A stretch of DNA of 64,000 bases from Edaphochlamys debaryana. Taxonomy: Eukaryota; Chlorophyta; Chlorophyceae; Chlamydomonadales. Both the position numbers and the translations under genes were made by a program. How positions within the stretch are numbered: the stretch's first letter is position 1; each line of letters starts with the position of its first letter. The notes below the pieces were generated by a model. That model was not told the origin of the DNA. It was given only the letters and a program-made list of their open reading frames with translations, and did no database searches. Positions 12,199 through 24,992 of this stretch are shown here, one piece after another. Location of the stretch: NCBI GenBank assembly GCA_016858145.1, contig JAEHOE010000003.1:310001-374000 (forward strand), given 5' to 3'.

Positions 12199-14457
12199 AT
12201 GGCGCCAGCGGGCGTCAGCGACGCGGTGGTTGAGGGCTGCTCTGGAGCTCTGGGCAGCGTCGCATCTCTGCTCATCACGTATCCGCTAAAGGCAAGACGC
12301 ACGCGGATGGGCCGAGAAGGGAGCACCGGCATCCGCTGAGCTCACAGAATGCGCCCGTCTACTGGTGATGTCAGCCGGGTTCACGATGCCTTCGTGTCGC
12401 CGCTGCTGGGCTTACCTGGCTAGCTGGGCGGGCCCTCGCAATTCTCGGCTCGCGTTGTCGTGCACGAGCTGAGTCCTCTGGTGGCACGCGGTGGCTAGCT
12501 CAAGAGACAATGCTCAGCAGCCGGTCGCAGACCCCGCTGGCGACCTGCCGGCGTCGAAGCTCTACCCTGTGCTCTTACCCCCACGCTCCCCCGCCTCACC
12601 CAACGCAGACCATATACACGCTACAAGCGCTCTCCACGGGCAGTGGGGGCGCCTCGCTACCAGCAGACTCTGCGGTCCTGGGCGAGCCAAAGGCACTAGC
12701 GCTCCTCCGCTTCCTGCAAGCCTACAAGGTGAGGCGAACCTCCACGTCCTACCTTTGCTGGTGCCGGGAGCAACGCTGCCTTCCCTGCCAGGGCAATCAC
12801 AGCGCTTCAAGACCCAACCTCTCCAACCTGTGCCGTAGCATCAGCCTATGCCACCCAACCCCAACGCCCCACGACCCCGCTCCTCACCCTCCCGCAATCA
12901 ACCTCCAGCCGCGCCCGGCCTCAACACCCCTCCCCACCCCCCCTTTCCTCTCCTCCACCCCTACCCCCAGCTCTCAAGCCTCTACGCGGGCCTGGGCCCC
13001 AACATTATCGAGTCGGCCCTCTCCTCCGGCGTCTACTTCTTCTTCTACTCCAAGCTGCGGGACCAGGCGGTGGCGTGGTCGCGGCGGCGGTCGGGCAGCG
13101 ATGCGGCGCTAGGGGCAGCGGCGGCGGGCGGCGGCCCCCGCTCCGAGAGCATCGGGGTGCTCGCCTCCCTCCTGGTGGCCACCTCGGCGGGGGCCATCAA
13201 CCAGCTCATCACGCTGCCCGCTTCGGTGGTGGCGACGCGCATGCAGGTGTGGGCTGCGGGAGGGTAGCGGGGCAGGGAGGGGAGGTGGGCAGGGCCTGGG
13301 GAAACGGGAGGTGGGTGGAGAGGGCTGAGGATGAGGACGGGGTTGTGTGAGGTGGGTGTGTAGGGTGGGTGCGAAGGGCGGCCTGCAGCAGGGGAGCGGC
13401 GGTTCACTGCGTGGGCGGGCAACAGGAAGGCGGAAGCGCAGAGCATGTGAAGGGCGGTTGCTAGCCTGCTGTTCAGCGCCAAGCTGCTTGCGGTTCAGGG
13501 GTTGCGGCTAAGTAGGGCTGCCCCAGGTCTCCCCGTTTGCACCATCCCTCCCAGCCACTCCGCGCTTGCTCGGACCTCATCCGTATCGACCCCTTTTGCC
13601 CTCCCTGCCTCCCGCCCTTCCACTTGTTTCCCTTTCAGGGCTACCAGAGCATCGCCAAGCAGCCGGGCGCACCGCAGCGGCCGCCCACGACCCTCGAGAC
13701 CATCGCGGCCGTGTGGCGCGAGGGCGGCCTGGGCGCCTTCTGGAAGGGCCTGCTGCCCTCTATGATCCTGCTCATCAACCCCGCCGTACAATACATGCTG
13801 TTTGAGAAGATCAAGGGCCTGCTGCGGTACTGGAAGGCGCGCCGGGTCGCCGCCGCGGCGGCGGCGGCAGACGCCGACGCTGAGGCGCTCGAGCGCCGCG
13901 CCGCCGCCACTGCCGCCGCCGCGGCGGCGCGCCGCTGCTCCGCCGACTCCGACGACGCCATGCAGAACATTGAGGCCGCCGTCAAGGCCGCCAAGGCCGC
14001 CGCCGCGCCCGCGCGCGCGCCGGAATCCGTGCAGCTCTCGGCCGGCGAGGTGTTCCTGGCCGGGGCGCTGGCCAAGATCGGGGCCACGATCGTGTCATAC
14101 CCTCTGATCGTGGTCAAGGCGCGGCAGCAGGCGGCGTCGGGGCCATCCAAGGCGTCCACGTGGGGCGTGATCTCGTCCACGGCGCGCAACGAGGGCCTGG
14201 GCGGCTTTTTCAAGGGCCTGCGCGCCAAGATCCTGCAGACCGCGCTCAACGCCGCGCTGATGCTCATGCTGAAGGAGCAGTTCCACGGTGCCACCAAGAC
14301 CGCGCTCAACTACTCGCTCGGTGCCGGGTCGTCTGCGCCCGTCGCGCCCACGCTCAAGCGCATGCCCGCGGCCGCGCCCTCGGGGCCCGCGGCGGCGGCG
14401 GCAGCCAAGCCCGCGGCGGTGGTGGCGGCGGCCGTCAAGCCCGCCGCCGCCGGGTGA
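12199..14457 (+). CDS. SLC25 family carrier, peroxisomal PMP34/PXN-like
   Basis: Transmembrane exchanger of the mitochondrial-carrier fold, probably moving a nucleotide or cofactor. Four exons: 12199-12291, 12609-12728, 12971-13246 and 13639-14457, all phase 0, giving 435 residues. Three carrier repeats are visible. Repeat 1: VVEGCSGALGSVASLLITYP then LKTIYT. Repeat 2: GAINQLITLPASVVATRMQ. Repeat 3: GAMALAKIGA-like helix, then YPLIVVKARQQ. Even-numbered helices include SLYAGLGPNIIESALSSGVY and GLGAFWKGLLPSMILLINPA, which resemble peroxisomal carriers more than the ADP/ATP carrier. An Ala-rich charged insertion (about 215-275) and an Ala/Pro tail (from about 385) are lineage-type additions. 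The first intron uses a GC donor (AAG|GCAAGA at 12292). Substrate and organelle are inferred. Confidence 0.85.
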
Positions 14458-15350
14458 ATCTGGGTGGAGCGGCCCGGGCGGACCGGCTGGGGCGAGCGGG
14501 CGTGGGCGCGGGAAAGAGAGCTCCGCGGGCTGGGCTGGGACTGGGAGGTGCCGCAGCGGCAGCGGCGGGGATGATGTCAGCAGAGCTGAAGCGCGCGGCT
14601 TGCGTTTTGGTAGGTAGTAACAAGTTTCACGGCTTAGCTCGGTGAGGAATGCTAGGATTGGCGGTGGTTGGCAAGCGCCAGTGCGCCGGCTTATGAAGAG
14701 GTTAAGCTCGACACGGTATGCGAGGGTATGCGTCTGCTAGGGCAATTGCTTTGTGTCCCAGTGGCTGCTCTGGACTGCGCGCGGCGGGGCGGAGCGCCTT
14801 TGCAGGCGCATATCTCATGCATCATGCGTCTGTTGTTTGAGGCGGTATGATAGCAGTCTGATGCGTGGATACCGCGGCCGACCGTGTCCATCGAGCGGGC
14901 AGTGTTGCCTTGCCTTAGCAGTTGTATGAGGTTGCTCTTGCAGCACTTGGGAGGGCTTTTGGCTCAAGTGTACATGTGTGTGTCTTGTGCAGGGTATAAC
15001 CTCGTGTGCTCCGGAGTTCTTTCATGTACTGCTTGGCTGCGCTAAGTATTTGGCTTGCCCGTCACATGAACCAGGCCGGACATTGCTGAGATAAGGTGCT
15101 TCCCAAGTGGCGTGCCTGGCGTGCAAGGGGAAGGCGCACATTGCGTGGCTAGCTATGCCACCGGTCTGTCAGGGTTCATGCACGCAGATGTAAGCACGCT
15201 AAGATAATCTTGATCGGGCTGTATCAAAAGCAACTGCTGTGCCCTCCGCCAGCTTCGGCGAGCAAAGAAGCAAGCCAAATCATGCCGACAGGTAACAAGG
15301 TAAGGCACCGCCAGGCACGTTGGCCAACCTGATCCCGCCTGCGTTGATAT
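14458..15350 (+). repeat. 3' region of the carrier gene; first copy of a diverged flank repeat (R)
   Basis: This is carrier 3' UTR and downstream DNA. From about 14477 to 15350 it matches 24284-24967 with many substitutions and indels. Shared landmarks are CTGGGACTGGGAGGTGCCGC, GCATATCTCATGCATCATGC and CACGTTGGCC. In both places it lies immediately upstream of a copy of the ABC-gene flank, so it belongs to an old duplication unit. No coding exon was recognised. Confidence 0.75.
15189..15193 (+). terminator. UGUAA polyadenylation signal, carrier gene
   Basis: TGTAA lies 732 bases after the carrier stop and is the first clear match I found downstream. Confidence 0.35.
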
Positions 15351-17611
15351 CCGCACATGCTGCGCTTACCGGAGAGGAAGGTACTTAAAACGTTGAGCTG
15401 CGCCTGGCGGCGCAGCAGTCCAGGCTGGCTGGCGGGGTGCGCGGGAGGCGGGACACGCTTCGGCGTTCGGGGTCGTGAAGAGTGTGGGGGCGGCGTTCGC
15501 GACGTATGCCTTCGACTTAGGCATACCGTATCTGTGTCGCTTGATACACGCAGCTCACGTTGCGGCCCCAGCTGTCTACGCCTGACGTTTGCGAGCTGTC
15601 ACTGTCGCGAGCGAGATGCGGACCACCAGCTGTAATCGGCCTCTCGCGCACAACGGCACAACCCAACCTGCCTCATACTAGTAGACTCTACACCAAGCTC
15701 CGCATACATGCACGTAAAGCAGGATTCAGGGCCTCCGCGGCACATGGCCAGGGCATGCTCGGTCAACGTGGATGAGTGTCGCGTCTAGCCTTTCTTACAT
15801 CACCGGCTACTCCATCGAGTCTACGTGAGCTACAACATGCTTGCGAAATCGGAGAACGGCCACGCTGTCGATCGGCACAGCGCAACGGAACTCGACAGCC
15901 TCCTGCGGGCTGTGCGAGGAAGGACGGCCAGATACACGGAGCTTTGGGAGAAGCTACTCCTGGGGCTTTCAGGCGACGGAGCGCAGCGTAGCAAGCTCTC
16001 TTACCTCACATGGCGTCGCGCAACAGCGATGGCTTGTCGCTCGACGTGGGCCGCCACATGCAGCCCAAAGCCAGCGTTTGGGATGCTACGGGCGTGCAGG
16101 GCGACAACCGGGGTCGGCGCTGTCCAACATGTGGACGGACCGCACCGCGGATCGTCTTCTCCAAGTGATTGGCCCGCCCGACGGGCACCCGTTCAGCCAC
16201 ATCCCATGCTTAACACGTCAGGTGTGATAGGGACAGAGGCGGGGTCGAGCGGGATCAGACAAAAGTCGTCATCTCCCCAGCGGCCCCTCCACCTTGCCCA
16301 GCGCCAGCGTTGCGTCTCCAGACTGGCCAGAATGCCCTGTGGGGGACCACCGACCCAGACTCATACACCTTACTCCCTCACGTTCCCCGCCGTTCAGGTT
16401 TGGGTTCGACATGATGGTGCAGCTCCCCTCTCCAAGCGTGCTAGCACTGAGGAAAGTGCACAAGCCAACGCCCCTAGCCTCCGGGCACGGGCGCAAGGGA
16501 AATGCCCTTGGGACCAGGACCCGTACAGCCCATGCCAGCGGAGGACCCAGCGCCCACCAAGCGGCAGCGGGTTGAGTAAGTCCCGGGCTGTGGAGCAAGC
16601 CTGCCGCCGGCATTCATCATCCGTCGGCGCTTCCGGTGGCAGCGACTGGGATACGGGCGAGAATGTCGATTGTACAACAGGACCTGCGCCGCGGGCTCAA
16701 AGAGGTGCGGCCATGGGCGAAGGAAGGGGCGCGGGGGCTAGGGGTGCGCGGGGCTACTTGACGGGGCTACCTCTCGCGGTAGAGTGCCGCCGATGTAACC
16801 TGTCATTTTAGTCAGGTTTGCCGCATCGCGCTTTCGACCGGCGCGAGCGGCTTTGCGCTCAAAGTGCGCTCACAAAGTAGAGGGTCTCGCCCGTATTCGT
16901 GCGTGCCTTCCCCGCGAAATATGGGCGGTTCGCACCAGCCACCATGCCCGACCGAACTTGTCCGCGGTGGCCCAGCTGCTTGGAGCGCGATATTGCTTGC
17001 AGTTCATTGAGCAGTGGGCACGATAGTCCAGCTGGGCCTTCCGCGTTTGAGTAGGTCCGCGCGCATGTTTCCGACGCGGCCTCCCATAAGCTGCTATTCC
17101 ATTCAGCGGAGTGAGCCCAGTGCCTTGGATGACGGTTGTGAATGCATCCTGCAGGTAGTCGCTTCACTGAGCGGGTTCTTCTCGCCGCTAGATGTGAAGG
17201 CCATGAATGTGCGCGGGAGTGCCGGCACGCACCCGGGGTTGACCTTGCGCGCCATCATGGTGTGCACGCATGCACCGACCACAGACGGAGGTGCGCGGCG
17301 GCAAAATTGCCGAAATCCGGAGGTTGGCGAATCGTTGGCCGTACTCTGATGAAACGCGAAACACCCACGCCCTCGCATCCCGATGTAGCCCCGCAAAGAT
17401 AAAAGGCCGCTCGCGAGCTGTAATACGGCTATAGCAACAGCGCGCCCCGGCTTCGGGCTGCAGCGCTCACCAGGTCGTTACCTCCACCCGCCGCGCACCT
17501 CGCTGCGTGCGCAGCTTACACGCTCGCGCCATCCTCATTCTACCAACTTGCATTCTAGTGCTGAGACACTAGGCTCTTGATCCGTCTCTGTACCAGCGCG
17601 AGGGCACAACC
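15351..17611 (+). other. upstream flank of ABC gene A, no confirmed gene
   Basis: This 2.26-kb region has several open frames but none I recognise. The longest plus-strand one, 15825-16811, starts MSYNMLAKSENGHAVDRHSA; its copy-B counterpart shares only the first third before an indel changes frame. A 52-residue frame at 16010-16168 ends CPTCGRTAPRIVFSK and is also disrupted in copy B. Lack of conservation between copies argues against both as functional proteins. The right part should be promoter and 5' UTR of the ABC gene. Confidence 0.5.
17398..17405 (+). promoter_or_regulatory. possible TATA-like element, ABC gene A
   Basis: GATAAAAG lies 207 bases before the ATG in otherwise GC-rich sequence and is the best TATA-like match in the flank. 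It is conserved exactly in copy B at 28628-28635, but so is everything around it. Confidence 0.3.
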
Positions 17612-20600
17612 ATGGGCGGGGCAAGCGCGAGCGACCGCTCGCACGACCCCACCGCGGGCTTCTTCAACAAGTTCGCCTTCGGATGGATGTACAAGCACGT
17701 CTCGGACGCTCGTGAGCTGGTCGTGTGGCTCGGCAGCGCTGCTTGGTCGCGGGCATGTCGTTGGGATGAGCCAACGGCTGATGTCGCGTTTGGGGTCTGT
17801 CTTTGCTGCCGCCCGCAGGCAAGGGCAAGGAGCTCAACTCTGAGGAGATGGGCATGACGCCGGAGAACATGGCCGACGCGGTAAGTTGCTCCTACACAGA
17901 CCGCGGCCGTCAGACTAGTCAGACCGCAAACTGCCTTCGTTGCTGGACGGCCGCTGCAGCCCTCTTGCCTTCCCGCTCTTGCCTTCCACGTGTGCTTTAA
18001 CCTTGCCTGACCACAATCCTTCGCGTGTTTGCGACAGTGTGCTGTCTTATGTATCCTTGCAACCCTCACGTCCCACCCCTCACATGGTACCCCCCTGATG
18101 ACCGCTGTCTGCCTGCCTACCCTCGCCCCCGCTCAGGCCTACGACACGTTCATCGGCCACTGGTCCGCCGAGCTCAAGCTCAAGGGCCAGGAGGCGGACG
18201 GCAAGAAGCCCTCCCTGCTGCGTGCCCTGCGCAAGTCCTTCGGGGCCTACTACTTCCTCGCCGGCCTGTGCAAGATGGGCTGGTCCACCTTCGTCATCAT
18301 GGGCGCCTTCTACTTCGTGCGCAGGTGGGTGCACGGGGCGTTGGTGGCTTGGAATGCATGACCCATGGACGTCCGGCCTCAGCATGCGCCCCTCCGCCTC
18401 ACCGCTTTCCGTTGCTTGACCCCGTTGCTTGACCCCGTTCCAACCCCACCCCCCCCGCCCCGCAGTCTCCTGTCCCACGTGAACCAGGACAGCCCCATCT
18501 ACCGGCCCACGCTTTCCGGCTGGTGCCTGATGGCCGGCTTCACCCTCGACGCCTGGTTCCTGGGGCTGTGCCTACAGCGCATGGGCTACATCTGCATGCA
18601 GGTCGGCATCCGCGTGCGCGCCTCGCTGGTGCAGGCGGTGACGCACAAGGCCTTCCGCCTCAACACCGTCCGCGGAGACCAGGCTGCGGCCATCGTCAAC
18701 TTTGTTGCATCGGACATCCAGAAGATCTTCGACGGCGCGCAGGTGGGCGGGTGTAGAGGGCGGGATTGGGGTTTGAGCCCAACTGCTGAGGTGTGCGCAT
18801 TGGGCTCTCGGGTTCGAGGAAGGAGAGTTACGGTTGATAGGCGGTTCCTGGCATCTGACTTCTGGGGGAGGAAGAGGACAGGGCCTGGCCCTCATCTGTC
18901 CTGCCCGCGCCCCCGGCCCTGCCCTTCAGCCACAATTGCGGCTGTGGATTCCGTTTTCTGACCCTTGGCGCGCCCCTGCTCCGTATCCTTGTCCGCCCTT
19001 CCCGCAGGAGTTCCACTACCTCTGGACTGCGCCGCTCGAGGCCGCCGCCATCCTGTCCCTGCTGGGCTACCTGACCGGCGACAGCATGCTCCCCGGCCTG
19101 GGCGCCATCCTGATCGTGCTGCCCCTTCAGTACGTGTTCGGCTACTTCACCATCAAGCTCAAGCTCAAGAACGCCGGCTTCGTGTCGCACCGCAGCTCCA
19201 TCATGCAGGAGGTGCTTCCCGCCATCAAGCTGGTCAAGTACTACGCGTGGGAGCAGTACTTTGAGAACGAGATCACCAAGGTGGGCCGTTGCTGGCAAGC
19301 GTGGGCATGGACTGGCAGGGCCACAAGGGCCTTTTGAAAGGCCTGTGCTCAGCTCGGTTTGCACCCACCCAGATTTCTCAGCCCGTGCCCCCCGTCCTGT
19401 TTCCTTTCAGGTCCGCAAGGAGGAGCTGCGCCTGTCGTTCTGGAACGCCTTCATGAAGGTCATCAACATCGCCTTCGTGTTCTGCGTGCCCCCGCTGACC
19501 GCCTTCGTCATCTTCACCACCTACGAGTTCACCACCGCCCGCCTGGTCTCGAACGTGGCCTTCACCACCCTCTCGCTCTTCAACATCCTGCGCTTCCCGC
19601 TCGTGGTGCTGCCCAAGGCCCTGCGCGCCGTGTCGGGTGAGCCGCTGCGTAGGGGCTTAAGATGCGGGACCTGGCAGGGAGGAGGAGCGGGAGGCAAGGA
19701 GGAGGGAGCGGGAGGCAAGGCAGCGATGGCGGCCATCGGCCCGGCCCGGGCTGTGAGCAGCGGAGCCTGTCCTCACCGCCTGCCTCGCTCTGTCCCTGTG
19801 CAGAGGCCAACGCTTCTCTTCAGCGCCTGGAGGCTTACCTGCTGGAGGACGTGCAGCAGGGGACCACCAACGTTGGCGTCGACAAGACCTCGCCCTCCGG
19901 CGCCGTCATTGTGAGCAAGCTTTTGGGCAGGACCTAGTGCGCCCTGCCCTGTACCCAGCTTCTCTCTGTAGCCTTCACTCTGACTGCCTCTCGCCTTCAT
20001 GCGACTTCTGACACTGCCGCCTCTCTCGTGTGATGTGCTGTTGTGCCTCAGGACAACGCCGTATTCCACCACCCTGCCAACCCCAACTGGAAGCTGCATA
20101 TCCCCCGCTTCGAGGTCCGCCCGGGCCAGGTGGTGGCCGTTGTGGGCCGCATCGGCGCCGGCAAGTCGTCCCTGATCCAGGCGCTGCTGGGCAACATGGT
20201 CAAGGAGCACGGAGCCTCGCAGGTCGGCGGCCGCATCTCGTACGTGCCGCAGAACCCGTGGCTGCAGAACCTGTCGATCCGCGAGAACGTCACCTTCGGA
20301 GAGTCGTGGGACCAGTCCAAGTACGACCAGGTCATCGACAGCTGCGCGCTCACGCTGGACCTTCAGATCCTGCCCCAGGGCGACCAGTCCAAGTGAGGAA
20401 GGGGAGGGCCTTCGGGGGTCGTCAGGGGCTGGGCACTATGAAGCCCGGGCAGGGGCTCGAGCCGATGCATACAGGGGAACGCTGTGTCCCTTCGCTGGTA
20501 CCCACCGCTCGCCTGTGTGCCCGCCCACCTGACTGGCTGCCTGTCCGCTTGCCCTCCCTCCAGGGCCGGCATCCGCGGCGTGAACCTGTCTGGCGGCCAG

Positions 20601-23600
20601 CGCCAGCGCGTGAACCTTGCCCGCTGCGCCTACACCGATGCCGACCTGGTTCTGCTTGACAACGCGCTGTCGGCCGTGGACCACCACACCGCCCACCACA
20701 TCTTCGACACCTGCATCAAGGGCATGTTCGCCAAGAAGGCCGTGGTGCTGATCACCCACCAGATCGAGTTCATGCCTCAGTGCGACGCCGTGGCCATCAT
20801 GGACGAGGGCCGCTGCCTGTACTTCGGTGAGCGGGGGTCAAGGGGCGGGGCAGGCAGCAGGACGCTCGGAACACGATGGAGTGGCTTTGCGGCAACCGCT
20901 GCCTTGAGTGCTGGTCTCATGCTCTCTGCTCGTACCTGCTGCGTACCTACTTGATGGCGGCTGAGCATCTCCCTCCCGTCTGCCCTCCGTCCCGCCCCTC
21001 AGGCAAGTGGAACGAGCAGGCCCAGGACCTGCTGGGCAAGCTGCTGCCCATCACGCACCTGCTGCACGCCGCCGGCTCCCAGGAGGCCCCGCCCAAGCCC
21101 AAGGAGACCAAGGGCGCCCCCGCCAAGCAGCAGTCCCTGCAGCTGACCCTGGCCCCCACCACCATCAAGCCCGAGACCGAGAGCAAGGACAAGCGGAAGA
21201 CCCAGCAGCAGGTGCCCGCCATCCGGGCTGCCCTCATCTACACGTGGTACGGCAACCTGCTGCTGTGTGAGTCGCGACAGGGACTGCCTGCAGGGCGGGC
21301 TGTCAGCGTGGGCTGTGGGGCTGAGGCGGTCTCCCGCAGGGCTTGACTGAGCTCCCTGGCTTGCCAACCGTTTGCCTTCACGGTATGTCGGTTCCTTTCT
21401 GACCAAGCTGTCCCTCCCCTGGTCCCTTTCTCCCCACCCGCGCAGCGTTCGTGTGCTTCCTCTTCTTCCTCATCCCCCAGACCTCTCGCCAGGTGTCTGA
21501 CTTCTGGGTGCGCTGGTGGGTGAACGACGAGTACCTCAAGTTCCCCAAGCGCAAGGGCGTGCAGGACCCCGACGCCACCAAGTTCTACTGCCTCATCTAC
21601 CTGGCGCTCACCGGCATCTTCTACTTCACCATGATTGCCCGCGGCGCCACCTTCCTGTGGTGGACCCTGCGCTCGGCCGAGATCATCCGCCGCAAGGCCG
21701 TCCACAACGTGCTGTACGCTCCCATGGGCTTCTTCCTGGTGACCCCCGTGGGCGACCTGCTGCTCAACTTCAGCAAGGACCAGGACATCATGGACGAGAA
21801 CCTGCCCGACGCCGTGCACTTCATGGGCATCTACGGCCTCATCCTGCTGTCCACCACCATCACCGTGTCCGTCACCATCAACTTCTTCGGCGCCTTCACG
21901 GGCTTCCTGATTATCATGACTTCCATCATGCTTTCGGTCTACATCCCCGCCGCCACCGCCCTCAAGAAGGCCCGCGCGGTGAGACTGGGCTGGCTGAGGC
22001 TATGCTAGGGCAGGGACTGTAGAGCGAGCCGGCCTGTGTTACCTCCGCTTCCGGTTCAGTTCCTATCTCCTGACGCCCTTCTGCTGCCTGTGGCCCCGCT
22101 GCCCTCCCTCTCCCTCGCAGGTCTCTGGCGGCATGCTCGTGGGCCTGGTGGCTGAGGTGCTGGAGGGCCTGGGCGTGGTTCAGGCCTTCTCCAAGCAGGA
22201 CTACTTCATCCGTGAGGCCGCTCGCCGCACCGACATCACCAACGCCGCCGTGTTCAACGCCGAGTCGCTCAACCTGTGGCTGGCCTTCTGGTGCGATCTG
22301 ATCGGCGCCTGCCTTGTCGGCGTGGTGTCTGCCTTCGCCGTCGCCCTCAAGGGTGAGCTACGGGCTGACGGGCGGTCTTGATTGCTGCTGGAGCCGGCAG
22401 CTGCATCGCCCGTTTAAAGTGGTGGCCTGCCCCTTGCGTAGCATGTCTGTCGCCGCGCTGCTCACCTCCTTGCGCCTGCTCCGTCCGCAGACACTCTTGG
22501 TGGCGCCACCGTGGGCCTGGCCTTCTCCAACATCATCCAGATGCTTGTGTTCTACACCTGGGTGGTCCGCTTCATCTCCGAGTCCATCTCGCTGTTCAAC
22601 AGCGTGGAGTGCATGACCTACCTGTCCAACTACGTGCCCCATGACGGCGTGTTCTTCGACCAGAAGACGACGGGCGGTGTGGCCAAGAGCCTGACCCTCC
22701 CCGACGGCCAGATCGTGCCCACCAGCTCGCGGGTGCAGGTGGTTGTGGATGACGCGTCCATGGAGCGCTGGCCCTCGACCGGCAACATCCGCTTCGAGGA
22801 CGTGTGGATGCAGTACCGCCTGGACGCCGCCTGGGCGCTCAAGGGCGTCACCTTCAACATCAAGGACGGCGAGAAGGTCGGCGCCGTGGGGCGCACGGGC
22901 TCCGGCAAGTCCACCACCCTGCTGGCGCTGTACCGCATGTTCGAGCTGGGCCGCGGCCGCATTCTGATCGACGGCGTGGACATTGCGACGCTCACCATGA
23001 AGCGCCTGCGCTCGGGTGAGCACGGAGTTGAGGGCTGGGCGCCGGCGGCTGCCTGTCTTCAGATGCGGTCCTAGCCGTGCTATGCTTCAACCAGTGCAGC
23101 TCGGAGCATGATCCCTTCCCTGCCCCTGTTCTGACGCCCTTCTTTCCCGTCTGCCCCGCCTCCGCCCCCAGGCCTGTCCATCATTCCCCAGGAGCCCGTC
23201 ATGTTCACCGGCACCGTCCGCTCCAACCTGGACCCCTTCGGAGAGTTCAACGTGAGCGGGCGGGGAAGGGCAGTAGGAAGGGCCGGCTGGGGTTTAACCA
23301 GGCCTGCAGGCTTGCGATGGGGCATTACTGGTGTGCGATGCCGTGCTCCTGCACACGCGGCCATCCGCTTTCCTTCGCCTGCCCCTGCACGGCCTGCCAC
23401 ATGCCCGCCCAAACCTCTTCTTCCGTCCCCTGTCCGCCTTTCCACCCCCAGGACGATAACGTGCTGTGGGAGGTGCTCCGCAAGGTGGGCCTGGAGGGCC
23501 AGGTGCAGCACGCTGGCGGCCTGGACGGCCACGTGGACGGCACCGGCGGCAAGGCCTGGTCGCTGGGGCAGACGCAGCTCATGTGCCTGGCCCGCGCCGC

Positions 23601-23937
23601 CCTGCGCGCCGTGCCCATCCTGTGCCTGGACGAGGCCACCGCCGCCATGGACCCGCACACGGAGCAGATCGTGCAGGACACCATCAAGCGTGTCTTCGAC
23701 GACCGCACCACCATCACCATTGCCCACCGCCTGGACACCATCATCGAGAGCGACAAGGTGCTGGTGATGGAGGCTGGCGAGCTGATGGAGTACGCCCCGC
23801 CCGCCCAGCTGCTCGACAACCCGAACTCCATGTTCTCCAAGCTCGTGGACAAGACCGGTGTGGCGGCCGCTGCGGCCCTGCGCAAGATGGCGAACGAGCA
23901 CTTTGCCAAGCAGGCGGCCAAGCAGACGGGGCGCTGA
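17612..23937 (+). CDS. ABCC/MRP-type ABC transporter, copy A (HLA3-like candidate)
   Basis: Full-length ATP-driven membrane transporter. Fifteen exons: 17612-17711, 17819-17880, 18137-18324, 18466-18742, 19008-19280, 19411-19636, 19804-19910, 20052-20392, 20564-20826, 21003-21266, 21446-21978, 22121-22352, 22491-23015, 23172-23251 and 23452-23937. All phases close, giving 1318 residues. Order is TMD1, NBD1, linker, TMD2, NBD2, with no extra N-terminal TMD0. NBD1: Walker A GRIGAGKSS (443-451), signature LSGGQ (533-537), Walker B LVLLDN (Asp 557, then Asn where an acidic residue is usual). NBD2: Walker A GRTGSGKST (1089-1097), signature SLGQ (1194-1197), Walker B LCLDE (Glu 1218). Asymmetric sites are typical of the ABCC family. 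Size and short N-terminus fit the algal HLA3/MRP1 bicarbonate transporter, but I cannot prove that identity; another ABCC substrate is possible. Confidence 0.93.
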
Positions 23938-24283
23938 ATTGAAAGAGGGGCGTGGAGCGAGGAGCGGGCGAGCATGGTCTGATGCAGTTTGGGGGAGGGC
24001 GAGACGCGAGAGTATGAAGAGGTCGAGAGAGGTTTGCCTTTTGTTGTGTTCTAGCCTTCCAAGAAGAGTCCTGAGAGGGTGGTCGTTGATCTTTTAACTC
24101 AACGGCCATCCAGTTCGTAACCCATGCGTAGGGGCCCAATGGCATCGACTCGCACAAAGATGTCTAAATAAGAACGCACTGAACATGTACGGTATTACTG
24201 TGTATATCCTTGCCAGCCTGGGCACGTGCTCTGGGAAGATCGTTGAGATGTCCTTCGTTTGTCTGGCGGGGGGCAAGACGGGG
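23938..24283 (+). other. 3' UTR region of ABC gene A
   Basis: Aligns with 35169-35452 but with clear divergence beginning about 45 bases after the stop, unlike the gene body. A TGTAA motif that could end the transcript occurs at 24506-24510, inside the next repeat. Confidence 0.5.
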
Positions 24284-24992
24284 AGGACCGGCTGGGGCGA
24301 GCGGGCGTGGGCGCGGGTAAGAGAGCTGCGCGGGCTGGGCTGGGACTGGGAGGTGCCGCAGCGGCAGCGGCGGGGATGATGCTAACAGAGCTGAAGCGCT
24401 CGGCTTTCCTATTGTTAGGTAACAACGGCAGCAACAAGTTTCTTGGCTTTGCTCGGGCTGGATTGCGAGGATTTGCGGTGGTTGGCAAGCGCCAGTGCGC
24501 CGGCTTGTAATGAGGTTATACTCGACACGTTATGCGTATGCTAGGGCAGTACGGTAGCTATATGTCCAGGTGGCTGCCCTGGATTGCGCGCGGCGGGGCG
24601 GAGCGCCTTTGCAGGCGCATATCTCATGCATCATGCGTCTGTTATTTGAGGCGGTATGACAGCAGTCTGATGCGTGGGTGCCGCTACCGACCGTGTCCGT
24701 CGAGCGGCAGTGTTCCTTAACATCCTGACAGTTGTATGGGTTAGCTCTTGCAGCATATGGAGGGCTTTGGCTCTAGTGCACATGTGGGTGTCTTGTGCTG
24801 ACCTGTTGTGCAGGGTACAGGATTGGCTTGCCCCATTCTCCGGCGGGGAAGTAAGCCAGTGGAAGTGCAGCATCATTCACGCGCTCACGCCGCCAGGCAG
24901 TGCCCCAGCATCCATCGGCAGAGTGCTGCCAGGCACGTTGGCCACCCTGATCCCGCCTGCGTTGATACCCTTACATGCCGCCCTTATCAGGA
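24284..24992 (+). repeat. diverged second copy of the carrier-gene 3' flank (R')
   Basis: Homologous to 14477-15375, carrying the same landmarks with numerous substitutions and small indels. The end, around TTACATGCCGCCCTTATCAG, is a diverged form of the first bases of the ABC flank (15353-15373). So the carrier 3' flank and the ABC flank were already joined when this older copy arose. Confidence 0.75.

Larger units (their letters stand above)
15351..24233. repeat. tandem duplication, copy A (about 8.9 kb)
   Basis: Matches 26595-35452. The offset is 11,244 at the left end, 11,230 around the first ABC exons and 11,231 after one extra C before exon 4. Identity is close to complete over 15351-16120 and 16560-23960. 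It drops in a patch at about 16120-16560 and again after about 23980, in the 3' UTR. The copy holds the upstream flank and one complete ABC transporter gene. Confidence 0.95.

Noticed and set aside
15825..16811. 328-residue open frame upstream of ABC gene A as a gene
   Set aside because: The near-identical copy B loses the frame to indels, no domain is recognisable, and long chance frames are common in this GC-rich DNA.
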